DNA of 64,000 nucleotides from Bradyrhizobium sp. NDS-1 (GTDB taxonomy: Bacteria > Pseudomonadota > Alphaproteobacteria > Rhizobiales > Xanthobacteraceae), in assembly GCF_032918005.1 (NCBI RefSeq), contig NZ_CP136628.1:5999501-6063500 (forward strand). Direction: 5' to 3'. The first letter of the stretch is position 1. Each line of letters opens with the position of its first letter. This document shows positions 9,052-18,103 of the stretch, piece after piece. Both the position numbers and the translations under genes were made by a program. The notes under the pieces are model-generated. The model did not search any database. It saw only the letters and a list, made by a program, of their open reading frames with translations, and had not been told where the DNA came from.

Positions 9052-10254
9052 ATGCGCACGATGCCGAACGACACCCTGATCCTCACCTTTCCGGACTTCA
9101 GCCAAACCGCGACCATCGTCGGAGATCCCAACTTCCCGATCGATGGCTGGGGCGGGAACGACACGGTGACGGCAACCATCCTCAACGCGGACGTGTTCGT
9201 TACGCTGATCGGCGAAGACACGGTCATGCAGGGCAATTCCCACGGCGGCAACGACACGCTCACGGCGAACGTGGACTATCCCTTCAGCGGCGCCACCATT
9301 ATGGGCGACGCCGAGACCATGTTGGGCAATGCTGCAGGCGGCAACGACACGCTCTCCGCCGACGCCGGCGGCAATTTCCGCTCCAACATCTCCATTTACG
9401 GAGATGCCGGAGGCGACATGTCGGGCAGCACGCAGGGCGGCAATGACACGCTGACGGCCGTGACTGGAGGACGGGCCTTCGAGAACGTGTTCAGCGGCGA
9501 TGCCGGGGGATCCATGAGCGACAACGCGCATGGCGGCAACGACACGCTGAACGTGTTCGAATATGCGTTCGAAAGCACGGCTACCCTCAGCGGGGATGCC
9601 GTCGGTGCCATGACCGGCAACGCAATTGGCGGAAGTGACAACCTCACCCTGGGCATCAGCAGCGACATGGCGATCGGAGGCGGAAGCCTGGCCGGGGATT
9701 CGCTCACATCCTTGGATGACAACGCGCAAGGTGGAAACGACACCTTGAGCTTCGTCACGAACGGTGGCGAGCAGCCCCCGGCCGTCTACGGCTCCGAGTT
9801 AGTTGGTGACGCCCCGAACATGTCCAGCAACGCGCGCGGCGGCAACGACACTCTCAACGGCGGAGAGTTCACCGATCATCTCTACGGCGATGCGCGGACT
9901 TATGCGCCATCTACCCCTGGCTCCATCACCGGCGGCACGGACACGCTGAACGGCGGCGCGGGCAATGATCAGCTGTGGGGCGGGCCGAACAACGATGTCT
10001 TCGTCTTCACGGCCAGCTCCGGCAACGACGTCATCAACGACTTCAATCAAGGCAACACCGCCGTCGGCAGCACCGCGCCGGAACTCGACGTGATCAACCT
10101 GCACGACTACGGTTTTGCGGATTGGGCGGCTGTGTCCAGTCTCATCAGCGATGACAGCTCAGGGAATGCGGTGATTCACCTCTCCGCCAATGACACCATC
10201 ACTTTGAGCGGGGTTCATGCGGCCTCGCTGGAGGCGACGGACTTCATCATCTAG
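9052..10254 (+). CDS. RTX-like calcium-binding protein with long-period repeats
   Basis: The 400 residues have no N-terminal signal peptide. GGNDTL or a near variant occurs about nine times, most copies 30-40 residues apart. Many copies sit at the end of a unit reading GDA-x(3-5)-M-x2-NA-x-GGNDTL. Toward the C-terminus there is one classic RTX pair (GGTDTLNGGAGNDQLWGG, about residues 293-310). A serralysin-like tail follows, with GNDVINDF and a hydrophobic end ATDFII. Such tails direct type I secretion, so an extracellular calcium-binding product is likely. No transporter genes are adjacent, and no catalytic domain is visible. Confidence 0.75.
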   Translation: MRTMPNDTLILTFPDFSQTATIVGDPNFPIDGWGGNDTVTATILNADVFVTLIGEDTVMQGNSHGGNDTLTANVDYPFSGATIMGDAETMLGNAAGGNDTLSADAGGNFRSNISIYGDAGGDMSGSTQGGNDTLTAVTGGRAFENVFSGDAGGSMSDNAHGGNDTLNVFEYAFESTATLSGDAVGAMTGNAIGGSDNLTLGISSDMAIGGGSLAGDSLTSLDDNAQGGNDTLSFVTNGGEQPPAVYGSELVGDAPNMSSNARGGNDTLNGGEFTDHLYGDARTYAPSTPGSITGGTDTLNGGAGNDQLWGGPNNDVFVFTASSGNDVINDFNQGNTAVGSTAPELDVINLHDYGFADWAAVSSLISDDSSGNAVIHLSANDTITLSGVHAASLEATDFII

Positions 10255-10402
10255 GCGCTAGCGGCATCGGCGCGACGACAAATCGCAGCGGTGCGGCGCG
10301 GATTCGGCGAGGAAAGTGCCGGATCCGCTCACCGCCGTCGTTGCCGAAGATTGTACGCGCCGCACGATCGGCTTAACCTGAACTAAAAAACAGGAAGGAA
10401 TC

Positions 10403-11488
10403 ATGCCGCGCATCGCAACGACCGATACCGGACTCTACCGGATCCCCCTCCCCATCACGCTCTCCGACTCCACGCATGGGGACATGACGGCGTTCGAGCT
10501 GATCACCTGCCGCATCCGCGATGCCGATGGCGCCGAGGGCGTCGGCTACACCTACACCGTGGGTCGCAACGGCGGCGCTGTCGCCGACATCCTCAGGCGT
10601 GAGATCCCGCCGCTGATCGAGGGCCGCGAGGCCGACGACACTGAAGCGATCTGGCATCACGTCTGGTGGGCACTCCATTATGGCGGCCGCGGCGGGCCGG
10701 TGGTGCTGGCGCTGTCCGCGCTCGACATCGCGCTGTGGGATCTGAAGGCGCGGCGCGCGGGCTTGCCGCTGTATCGCCTGCTCGGCGGTTTCGACGCGCA
10801 CGTGCCGTGCTATGCCGGCGGCATCGACCTCGATCTCTCCGTCGATGAGCTGCTCAAGCAGACCGACGGCAATCTCGCCAAGGGATTTCGCGCGATCAAG
10901 ATGAAGGTCGGCCGGCCCGAGCTGAAAGTCGACGTCGCGAAGGTCTCCGCAATGCGGCAGCATCTCGGCGACGGCTTTCCGCTGATGGCGGATGCCAACA
11001 TGAAATGGACCGTCGAAGAGGCGATCCGTGCCGCCCGGGCCTTCGGTCCCTACGACCTCACCTGGCTCGAGGAGCCGATCATTCCCGATGACGTCGCAGG
11101 CCATGCGCGCATCATGCAGGAGGGCGGCGTGCCGATCGCGGCGGGCGAGAACCTGCGCTCGCTGTGGGAGTTCAAGAACTACATCGCCAGTGGCGCGGTG
11201 TCCTATCCCGAGCCCGACGTCACCAATTGCGGCGGCGTCAGCGCCTTCATGAAGATCGCGCGGCTGGCCGAGGCGTTCAACCTGCCCGTGACCAGCCACG
11301 GCGCGCACGACATCACCGTGCACCTGCTCGCGGCCTGCCCGAACCGCTCCTATCTGGAGGCGCACGGTTTCGGCCTGGACAAGTACATCGAGCACCCGCT
11401 GGTGCTTCAGGACGGCAAGGCGCTGGCGCCTGACAGGCCGGGCCACGGCATCAGTTTTGATTGGGGCGGACTTGCGAAGCTGGCATGA
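10403..11488 (+). CDS. Mandelate racemase/muconate lactonizing enzyme family protein
   Basis: This 361-residue enolase-superfamily protein has an N-terminal capping domain and a C-terminal barrel. K166 and K168 form the KxK base motif in AIKMKVG. Metal ligands are expected at D197 (ADAN), E223/E224 (LEEP) and E249 (AGEN). D272 and H299/H302 (TSHGAH) supply the second catalytic dyad. This layout is that of the MR subgroup, whose members abstract the proton next to a sugar-acid or alpha-hydroxy-acid carboxylate; substrate unknown. AGGAAGGA lies just upstream of the start. An M20 amidohydrolase follows on the same strand. Confidence 0.88.
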   Translation: MPRIATTDTGLYRIPLPITLSDSTHGDMTAFELITCRIRDADGAEGVGYTYTVGRNGGAVADILRREIPPLIEGREADDTEAIWHHVWWALHYGGRGGPVVLALSALDIALWDLKARRAGLPLYRLLGGFDAHVPCYAGGIDLDLSVDELLKQTDGNLAKGFRAIKMKVGRPELKVDVAKVSAMRQHLGDGFPLMADANMKWTVEEAIRAARAFGPYDLTWLEEPIIPDDVAGHARIMQEGGVPIAAGENLRSLWEFKNYIASGAVSYPEPDVTNCGGVSAFMKIARLAEAFNLPVTSHGAHDITVHLLAACPNRSYLEAHGFGLDKYIEHPLVLQDGKALAPDRPGHGISFDWGGLAKLA

Positions 11489-11634
11489 TATCAATTGGGA
11501 CGCGGCGAAGGCGCGCCCCGGAATGACGTGGAAGCGGCTTGCGCTATTGCACGCGAGGCATTCCAACGTGCCGGATGCAGTGCGCGGATAATCCGCTATG
11601 GTGCGGCAACCGACACTTTGCGAAAGACCCCATC

Positions 11635-12783
11635 TTGCCCCCCGAGCTGCACCAGAAACTGACCGCGTGGCGCCAGCACCTTCATGCGCACCCCGAGCTT
11701 TCGCTCCAGGAGAAGGAGACCGCCGCCTTCGTGCAGGACAAGCTCACCGAGCTCGGCATTCCCTTCGTGGCAGGCGTCGGCGGGCACGGCGTCGTCGCGA
11801 CATTGACCCGCGGGCATGCGCAGAGGCGGATCGGCCTGCGCGCCGACATGGATGCGCTGCCGATCACCGAGGACACCGGCCTGCCCTACGCTTCCAAGAC
11901 ATCGGGCGTCATGCATGCGTGCGGCCACGACGGCCACACCGCCTCATTGCTCGGCGCTGCCGCCCTGCTCACCAGCGATACCGATTGGAGCGGCACGGTC
12001 GATTTCATCTTCCAGCCGGCCGAGGAAGGCTTTGGCGGCTCACGCGCCATGGTGGCGGACGGTCTGTTCGACCGCTTTCCGATGGAGCGGGTGTTCGGTT
12101 TTCACAATTGGCCCGGCCTTGCCGCCGGCACCATCGCCGTGCATGACGGCGTCGTCATGGCCTCCGGCGGACGCGTCACCATCACCATCGAGGGCCATGC
12201 GGGCCACGCCGGCATGCCGCATTTGACACGCGATCCGGTGATGGCGGCCGGCCATCTGATCGTGGCGCTGCAATCGATCACCTCGCGCAGCGTCGATCCG
12301 CTCGACACCGCCGTGCTCTCGCTCTGCACCATCGAGGGCGGCACCGCGCCGAACCAGATCGCCGGACGCGTGACCATCCGCGGCACGCTGCGGTACCACC
12401 GCGACGCCGTCAAGGACGTCATCCTCGACGGGATCGAGCGCACCTGCGCCGGGATCGCGACGAGCTTTGGCGTCAAGGTGACGCCCGAGATCGTCATGGG
12501 CGTCGGCGTCGTGATCAACACGCCTGATGAGGCGGGCCTGGCCCGGATCGCCGCTGCGAAGGTGCGGGCCGAGCTGCGGCGCGACCTCGCGCCCAGCATG
12601 GCCGGCGAGGATTTTGCCCATTATCTCCAGCAGCGGCCGGGCGCCTTCGTCTGGATCGGCAATGGCGAGCTCCGCGACGGCGCCGAGCTGCACGGCCCGC
12701 GCTACGATTTCAACGACGCGATTCTGCCGGTGGCATCGGGCTGGATGGCCGAAGTGGCCAAGGCGGCGCTGGCGTCGAACTAG
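11635..12783 (+). CDS. M20-family amidohydrolase (hippurate hydrolase-like)
   Basis: The conserved protein begins LPPELHQKLTAWRQHLHAHPE, so I place the start at the TTG at 11635 (382 residues). The frame extends upstream to 11539, but that extension looks non-coding. The family marks are MHACGHDGHTA (zinc Cys, His and Asp), FQPAEEGFGG (catalytic Glu and metal Glu) and GFHNWPG. These enzymes hydrolyse N-acyl amino acids. Acyl specificity cannot be read. It follows the enolase-superfamily gene by about 150 bases and could be read from the same promoter. The ribosome-binding site for the TTG is weak. Confidence 0.85.
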   Translation: MPPELHQKLTAWRQHLHAHPELSLQEKETAAFVQDKLTELGIPFVAGVGGHGVVATLTRGHAQRRIGLRADMDALPITEDTGLPYASKTSGVMHACGHDGHTASLLGAAALLTSDTDWSGTVDFIFQPAEEGFGGSRAMVADGLFDRFPMERVFGFHNWPGLAAGTIAVHDGVVMASGGRVTITIEGHAGHAGMPHLTRDPVMAAGHLIVALQSITSRSVDPLDTAVLSLCTIEGGTAPNQIAGRVTIRGTLRYHRDAVKDVILDGIERTCAGIATSFGVKVTPEIVMGVGVVINTPDEAGLARIAAAKVRAELRRDLAPSMAGEDFAHYLQQRPGAFVWIGNGELRDGAELHGPRYDFNDAILPVASGWMAEVAKAALASN

Positions 12784-12784
12784 C

Positions 12785-13000
12785 TCACGAGATCTCGCGC
12801 GGCAGCTTCCAGCCGGCCCGGGGCTCGAAGGCCTCCTCGACGCGCGCGACGTGATATCCCTCCGGGAGAAGCCGGCCGCCCTCCTCGTCCGCCACGGGAA
12901 CGTCGGTCACCAGCCCCTCGATCAGGGCGGCCTCCCACACCTCTTTCTCGGTGGGAAAGGGATCGCCGATCTGCTTGTTGCCTTCGAACAGCGCGTACAT
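12785..13000 (-). CDS. Small conserved hypothetical protein
   Basis: I choose the ATG at 13000 (71 residues, starting MYALFEGNKQIGDPFP) because AGGA lies 9 nt upstream. The frame stays open to 13075, which would add 25 residues. The body is acidic (WEAALIEGLVTDVPVADEEGG...) and resembles small proteins seen in other Bradyrhizobium genomes; function unknown. It is convergent with the amidohydrolase (one base between stop codons) and divergent from the DUF72 gene. Confidence 0.6.
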   Translation of the reverse strand: MYALFEGNKQIGDPFPTEKEVWEAALIEGLVTDVPVADEEGGRLLPEGYHVARVEEAFEPRAGWKLPREIS

Positions 13001-13092
13001 CGGTTCCGGTCCTGCGTTGATCAAGCCCGTGAGAAACGTATCGACGGCACGGACGTTCCTTCCGGCAAACGGCAACGGATGGCACGTGAAAC

Positions 13093-13815
13093 ATGGCGCG
13101 CGTTCTGATCGGCACCTCCGGCTGGCACTACGATTCCTGGCGCGGCCCGTTCTTTCCCGAGGGCGTGACGCTGAAGGAACAGTTGCGCTACTACGCCGGA
13201 CAGTTCGACACCACGGAACTGAACGGCGTGTTCTACCGCACGCCGACGCCCGAAGCGGTGAAAGGCTGGCGCGAGCAGACCGGCGGGGATTTTGTCTTCG
13301 CCTGGAAGGCGTCGAAATTCATCACGCACTGGAAGCGCCTGTCGGAGCGCTCCGACAACAGCCTCGAGCTGCTGGAGGACCGCATCTCCCGCCTCGGCGG
13401 CAAGGCCGGCCCGATCCTGTTCCAGCTGCCGCCGCAGTTCGAGGCGAATGCCGACCGGCTCGCGTCTTTCTTCAAGCTGTTGTCGCGCAAACGGCGTTAC
13501 AGTTTCGAATTCCGTCATCCGAGCTGGTATCAGCCGCGCATCCTGCGCATGCTGGCGGACGAGAACATCTCGCTGTGCCTGTCCGACCATCACGATGCGC
13601 CGGCGCCGTGGAAGCGCACGGCGGATTTCGTCTATGTGCGCGGACACGGGCCGAGCGGGCGCTACCACGGGCACTACACCAAGGCGACGCTGGCGCAATG
13701 GGCAAAGCGCATCAAGTCCTGGAAGCGGCAGGGCTGCGACGTCTATGTCTATTTCGACAACGACCAGAAGAGCGCGGCACCAGCCGACGCACAGGCGTTG
13801 AAGCAATTGCTCTAG
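13093..13815 (+). CDS. DUF72 family protein (YecE-like)
   Basis: The 240 residues show the DUF72 pattern from the first amino acids: IGTSGWHYDSWRG, YYAGQFDTTELNGVFYR, a WKASKFITH segment, ILFQLPPQF, and FEFRHPSWY. Near the end come YVRGHG and a VYFDNDQK motif. The family adopts a TIM-barrel fold. No activity is firmly established. Its stop overlaps the convergent CoA-transferase gene by 3 bases. Confidence 0.9.
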   Translation: MARVLIGTSGWHYDSWRGPFFPEGVTLKEQLRYYAGQFDTTELNGVFYRTPTPEAVKGWREQTGGDFVFAWKASKFITHWKRLSERSDNSLELLEDRISRLGGKAGPILFQLPPQFEANADRLASFFKLLSRKRRYSFEFRHPSWYQPRILRMLADENISLCLSDHHDAPAPWKRTADFVYVRGHGPSGRYHGHYTKATLAQWAKRIKSWKRQGCDVYVYFDNDQKSAAPADAQALKQLL

Positions 13816-14999
13816 ATGACACCATCCTGCCGGAGCGCCGCGATCGCCGCCGCATCATAGCCGAGCTCGGCGAGGACGAGATCGTTGTGCTCGCCGAGCG
13901 TCGGCGGGCGCGTTGCGATCTCGCCCGGCGTTTCCGACAACCGGACCGCAGCACGCGTTACCGGCGCGGGCTTCGGCAAGCCTGGATAGTCGACGTCCTG
14001 CATGAAACCGGCCGCGCGGATGTGCGGATGATCCAGTGCCTGTTGCGGTGAGAGCACGGGCCCGGTCGGAATCATCGCCTTGCCCAACGCATCGACGGCC
14101 TCCTGCGTGGTGCGCTCGGCGCACCAGCGCGCCATCCGCTCGCTGATGACGGGGCCGTTGTTGCCCCGGCTGATGTCGTCGGCAAAGCGCGGATCGTTCA
14201 GCCACGCCTCCTCCTCGCCCATCAGCCGCGCCCAGCGCTTGAACAGCGGATGTCCGGTGACCTGGCAAAGCACCCAGCCGTCCCGGGTCCGGTAGATGTC
14301 GGCCGGCGCAGCGGTCTGGCCGAGATTGCCCGTCGGGACGCGGTTCACGTTGATCACCGCCTGCTCGATCAGCGTAGCATTGGTGAAGGACAAAGCGGTT
14401 GCGAGCAGCGCGCCTTCGACGATTTGCCCACGCCCGGATTTGCCGCGCTCGATCAGCGCGGCGAGCGTGCCGAACGCGCAATGCAGCGCGGTGCCGAAAT
14501 CGACCCAGTTCACAGCGGCACGATACGGCGGATCCCCGGTGCCCGTCATGTACACCGCCCCCGACATGACCTGCCCGACGCCGTCGAAACCGACGCGGTC
14601 GGACCACGGCCCCGGCCCGCCGAATGCAGTTGCCGTCGTCAGGATGATGTCGGGCTTGATGGCCTTCAAGGACTCGTAGTCGAGCTTCATCGCGCGCAGG
14701 GTCTGCGGCGGCAGATTGGCGACGACGACGTCCGCGGTCGCGACCAGGCGGCGCATCACCTCCTGCCCTTCCGGCTTCATCGGATCGAGCGTGATGCACT
14801 TTTTGTTGCGATTGATCTGGAGGAACAGCGCGCCTTCGCCGCCTTCCCCGACCGGCGCCACGAAGCGATCCTCGCTGCCGTCGCGCTTCTCGACACGGAT
14901 GACCTCAGCCCCGAACTCGGCCAGCAGGGTCGCGCAATAGGGGCCCGCAATGTAGCGCCCGAAATCGAGGACGCGCACGCCCTCCAGAACTCCTCCCAT
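13812..14999 (-). CDS. Class III CoA-transferase (CaiB/BaiF family)
   Basis: The start at 14999 gives 395 residues and has AGGGAAGGGA close upstream. The much longer open frame reaching 15389 is not supported. The N-terminus (LEGVRVLDFGRYIAGPYCATLLAEFGAEV split around the Rossmann-like loop) and later SFTNA and RDGW segments are typical of formyl-CoA/carnitine CoA-transferases. These move CoA between an acyl-CoA and a free acid as a dimer of interlocked rings. The acid is not identifiable. Confidence 0.88.
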   Translation of the reverse strand: MGGVLEGVRVLDFGRYIAGPYCATLLAEFGAEVIRVEKRDGSEDRFVAPVGEGGEGALFLQINRNKKCITLDPMKPEGQEVMRRLVATADVVVANLPPQTLRAMKLDYESLKAIKPDIILTTATAFGGPGPWSDRVGFDGVGQVMSGAVYMTGTGDPPYRAAVNWVDFGTALHCAFGTLAALIERGKSGRGQIVEGALLATALSFTNATLIEQAVINVNRVPTGNLGQTAAPADIYRTRDGWVLCQVTGHPLFKRWARLMGEEEAWLNDPRFADDISRGNNGPVISERMARWCAERTTQEAVDALGKAMIPTGPVLSPQQALDHPHIRAAGFMQDVDYPGLPKPAPVTRAAVRLSETPGEIATRPPTLGEHNDLVLAELGYDAAAIAALRQDGVI

Positions 15000-15161
15000 C
15001 GATCCCTTCCCTGATGTTTTGGAGAGCTTACAGGGAACAGCTGCTACGGCAAGGTGGCAACGGGCATCGTGCGCTGCCCCGATATTTGATCGGCGCCCCG
15101 TTTCGGCGGACGGAAATTCTGCTCTAATATGCACTCCAGCCCCCAGCCAGAGTGCCCATCC

Positions 15162-16049
15162 ATGCCGCAACAATTCGACCGATCCGCAGAAGATCTCGGC
15201 AATGCCATCCATTTCGAGCACGTCAACATCCAGGTTCCGGATCAGCGCCTCGCCACCCTGTTCTACGTCGCGGGGCTCGGACTGACCCGCGATCCCTTTC
15301 TGATGGTGTCGGACACCAACATGTGGATCAACGCCGGACGAAGCCAGTTTCACCTGCCGAGCGGCAAGCCGCAGGTGCTGCGGGGCCATATCGGGCTCGT
15401 CATCGCGGGCCGCGAGGCGCTGCTGGGGCGGCTGGCGTCAGTCGCGAAGAAGCTCGAGGGCACTGCCTTCGCCTTCGCCGAGCGCAACGACCACGTCGAG
15501 GCGATCTGTCCGTGGGGCAACCGCCTGCGCTGCTACGAGCCCGACGCCGCGCGCTTCGGGCGCATCGCGCTCGGCATTCCCTATGTCGAGCTCGACGTGC
15601 CCATCGGATCGGCGCGCGGCATCTGCGCCTTCTACCCCGAGATCATGGGCATGCCATCGGAGCTGTGGAATGGCGACGGCACGGTCGCCGCCGTGAAGAC
15701 GGGCCGCAACCAGCATCTGCTGTTCCGCGAGACCGATCAGCCGCAGCGCGACTATGATGGGCATCATTTGCAGATGTACATCACCGACTTCTCCGGCCCG
15801 TATCGAAAGCTCCTGGCGCGCAAGCTGGTCTCCCGCGAGGACAATCAATACCAGTACCGGTTCTGCGACATCGTCGACCTCGACAGCGGCAAGCCGCTGT
15901 TCACGGTCGAGCACGAGGTGCGCAGCGCCACCCATCCGATGTTCATGCGGCCGATGGTCAATCGCAATCCCGCGCTCAATAACCGGAATTACGCGTACGG
16001 CCACGACCAGTCGCTCTGGGCGATGGGACCGGACCAATACGAGGGGTAG
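15162..16049 (+). CDS. VOC-superfamily (glyoxalase fold) protein
   Basis: From the ATG at 15162 the protein has 295 residues; an ATG at 15129 would add eleven. Two paired beta-alpha-beta-beta-beta modules are visible. The first starts at IHFEHVNIQVPD and contains LGLTRDPFL. The second starts near IALGIPYVELDVP and includes YPEIMGMPSELW. The family uses these modules to hold a divalent metal for dioxygenase, isomerase or lyase chemistry, but the metal ligands are not clear enough here to choose. It is divergent from the CoA-transferase gene. Confidence 0.75.
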   Translation: MPQQFDRSAEDLGNAIHFEHVNIQVPDQRLATLFYVAGLGLTRDPFLMVSDTNMWINAGRSQFHLPSGKPQVLRGHIGLVIAGREALLGRLASVAKKLEGTAFAFAERNDHVEAICPWGNRLRCYEPDAARFGRIALGIPYVELDVPIGSARGICAFYPEIMGMPSELWNGDGTVAAVKTGRNQHLLFRETDQPQRDYDGHHLQMYITDFSGPYRKLLARKLVSREDNQYQYRFCDIVDLDSGKPLFTVEHEVRSATHPMFMRPMVNRNPALNNRNYAYGHDQSLWAMGPDQYEG

Positions 16050-16054
16050 CTCCC

Positions 16055-16234
16055 TCACGCCGCCGATCGATCCACCAAGCCGTGTTGGAGCGAATCGAGC
16101 AAGCGCTGCTCGCGCTCGATCCGGGCGCGATAGAGCTCGCGTTCGCTCTCGCTTCTGGCACCGGCCAGCAACACGCGGTAGTGCCCGATCACCTTTTCGC
16201 TGCCGCGGATGAGGAGGTTGCGGACGTCACTCAT
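16055..16234 (-). CDS. Very small conserved-type hypothetical protein (59 residues)
   Basis: The frame from the ATG at 16234 reads MSDVRNLLIRGSEKV and continues as one charged, probably coiled-coil helix (ARSESERELYRARIEREQ) to a TGA at 16055. No family is recognised. It overlaps the upstream small gene by 4 bp (ATGA at 16231-16234 on the minus strand), which argues that both are real and co-translated. It converges on the VOC gene with only five bases between. Confidence 0.55.
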   Translation of the reverse strand: MSDVRNLLIRGSEKVIGHYRVLLAGARSESERELYRARIEREQRLLDSLQHGLVDRSAA

Positions 16235-16455
16235 CGTTCCGCTCCCGCAGCAGTGGAAACCGATGGCATGTTCGGAAGGCTGAAGGCGACCGGGAAGACG
16301 TCGGCGGCGAGAGCCTCGAGCGCGGCCTGCTCCTCGGCGAGGCGTCGTTCGATAAACTGGCGCTCAATGTCCGACAGCCTGGTCTTCAGCAAGCGTCGAT
16401 AACGAGACAAATTATTGCGGTGCGCGCGGATGCGGGCGAAATCCTGATCGAGCAT
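16231..16455 (-). CDS. Small helical hypothetical protein
   Basis: I place the start at the ATG at 16455 because AGGAG ends 8 nt upstream; the GTG at 16464 lies on top of that sequence. The product has 74 residues. It opens with a strongly basic/acidic helix (FARIRAHRNNLSRYRRLLK, then IERQFIERRLAEEQ) likely to form a coiled coil, and ends with a hydrophobic tail. No known domain. It is translationally coupled to the 59-residue protein downstream, and both may form a small helical complex. Confidence 0.6.
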   Translation of the reverse strand: MLDQDFARIRAHRNNLSRYRRLLKTRLSDIERQFIERRLAEEQAALEALAADVFPVAFSLPNMPSVSTAAGAER

Positions 16456-16731
16456 CGTCGTCACTCCTGACGGTCTTTCACGGGTCCTTTTCGATTTTGC
16501 GGTGCAGGAAGAAACATCTTCCGGCGCAGAAAATATTCAGGCGCGCGCCCCTGTCAAGGCGCTGCTTCGCCGCCCCTTCGACCGCGCCGGCGCCCCCTCG
16601 AAAAACTTCTCGCGACCCCTCTTGCAAGGTCCTTGCGCTGCTCCAATTCGTTTTTCGCCGCGAGAGCGGTGCGCCGGATGCCCAGTCCGGGTCCGGCGCG
16701 CGGAGCGCCCTTACTCCTATCCCCGCGCGCC

Positions 16732-17178
16732 TCATCTGAAGCTTATCGTAATCGCGCTGATGTTGGCCGCGAGTTCGAGGCCTGCTTTTGGTCCCCGCAG
16801 AACCATGCTCACGCCCTTCTCGTTGCGCAGCTGGACGCCGTTGGCGCCGCCGACAAGGGCAAAGCCGCCGCCGACAGAACTGTAAGTGCCGGCGAAATCA
16901 CTGACGTCGCGGATGCCTGAGGCCCAGCCGTCGAGCCGGCCAATGGTGGCTCCGGCGGTGATGCCGAAGCTCATGCCGATGATCTTGAACGGATAGGTCT
17001 TGCCGCGATAGGTCAGCACGCCGCTGCCGGCACCGCCGCCGACCAGGAGGCCGGCTTTGACGATCCTGGCGTGGACGTGACCGGCGGCCTGCGCGAAGGA
17101 TTGCGTACACGGCGCGACAAGGGCGAGCGCCAGCACGAACATCGCGACGAGGGGCGATGCGCGCCCTCGCAGCATCAT
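16732..17178 (-). CDS. EipA-like exported glycine-rich protein, copy 1
   Basis: With the ATG at 17178 the product has 148 residues and a signal peptide ending near SFAQA. The mature part reads as a glycine-rich beta protein: GGGAGSGVLTYRGKTYPFK, GMSFGITAGATIG, FAGTYSSVGGGFALVGGANGVQL and LRGPKAGLEL. The motif order resembles the envelope protein family EipA/DUF1134 as I recall it, and it is clearly a paralogue of the protein at 26636-27070. It is the last gene of a three-gene operon headed by the DUF3300 gene and a FixK-type site. A structural role in the periplasm is inferred. Confidence 0.65.
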   Translation of the reverse strand: MMLRGRASPLVAMFVLALALVAPCTQSFAQAAGHVHARIVKAGLLVGGGAGSGVLTYRGKTYPFKIIGMSFGITAGATIGRLDGWASGIRDVSDFAGTYSSVGGGFALVGGANGVQLRNEKGVSMVLRGPKAGLELAANISAITISFR

Positions 17179-17185
17179 TCGCCGT

Positions 17186-18103
17186 TCAAGGTTTTGCGGC
17201 ATCGACCTTTTTCCAGGTCTGATCGGGATTGAACAGCGTGGTACGCGAGGCGACGAAATCGGTGCGGTTGCCAAGATCCTTCTCGTAGACGGTGCCGGTA
17301 TGGTTGACCAGGAAGGTCTTCACGCCGGAATTGCCGTATTCCGCTGGCCACGCGATCAACGCGAAACCGCCGATCATCTTGCCCTTGACGACATAATTGA
17401 GCGCGCCGCCGGGCGCGTCAGGGCCTTGTCCCTTCAGGATGTGGAAATAGTAGCCATGATACGGTGCAGGACCGGCATCGCCGCCGCGATAGCCCTCCTT
17501 CGAAGCCTCGGCCACGAGCGCGCCGAGCGGGCTCGGATCGCTGTCGTCGCGCCAGAACAGGCCGTCCTTCTTGCCGGCTGAAGAAACGATGCGTTGCGCG
17601 TAGACGCCGGCGCCCTCGCCCCGGTCCTTGTCGGCATACTCGTTCTGGGCATCGACAAAAGCCAGCGCGGTCTGGATCGCATCGAGCTCGTTGCGGCCGA
17701 TGCGGCGGCGAAGCACCTCGATCCGTCCCTCGTCGGTGTCGAACTCCCAGCCGGTCTTGGTGTTGACCAGCGGAATCGGGAACGGGAAATCGTCTTGCCC
17801 CAGTATCAGGGTCGCGGTCTTGTTGCCCTCGGCCTTGATGCCGTGCTTGGCATCATACATCGACAGGAAGCGCTGGCGTATGTTGTCGTCGGCAACCTCA
17901 TCGCCGGAGAAGACGATGTCCTCGGCCGCCTTGCCGAGCACCTTCAGGATATCGCGCGGTCCGCTCTTGACCGCGGCTGCAAGTGCCGTAGCTGCGTCCT
18001 CCGGTGTCTTGTAGGACTGCTGTGCCTGTGCTGCGGAGCCAAGCAGCGCCAGGGCCATGATGCCCGGCAACAAGGCGCGACGAAACGATGTCAGGCCTAT
18101 CAT
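17186..18103 (-). CDS. DUF2950 domain-containing exported protein
   Basis: The 305 residues begin with a signal peptide (cleavage near AAQAQ, about residue 28). The rest matches DUF2950 in order: YKTPEDAATALAAAV, GWEFDTDEGR, a helical RIGRNELDAIQ part, AQNEYA, FWRDD, YHGYYFHIL, GGFALIAWPAEYG and the terminal motif TFLVNHTGTVYEKDLG. Function is unknown. The gene overlaps the DUF3300 gene by 4 bp (18100-18103). DUF3300 and DUF2950 genes are adjacent in many proteobacteria, which points to a joint envelope function. Confidence 0.9.
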   Translation of the reverse strand: MIGLTSFRRALLPGIMALALLGSAAQAQQSYKTPEDAATALAAAVKSGPRDILKVLGKAAEDIVFSGDEVADDNIRQRFLSMYDAKHGIKAEGNKTATLILGQDDFPFPIPLVNTKTGWEFDTDEGRIEVLRRRIGRNELDAIQTALAFVDAQNEYADKDRGEGAGVYAQRIVSSAGKKDGLFWRDDSDPSPLGALVAEASKEGYRGGDAGPAPYHGYYFHILKGQGPDAPGGALNYVVKGKMIGGFALIAWPAEYGNSGVKTFLVNHTGTVYEKDLGNRTDFVASRTTLFNPDQTWKKVDAAKP

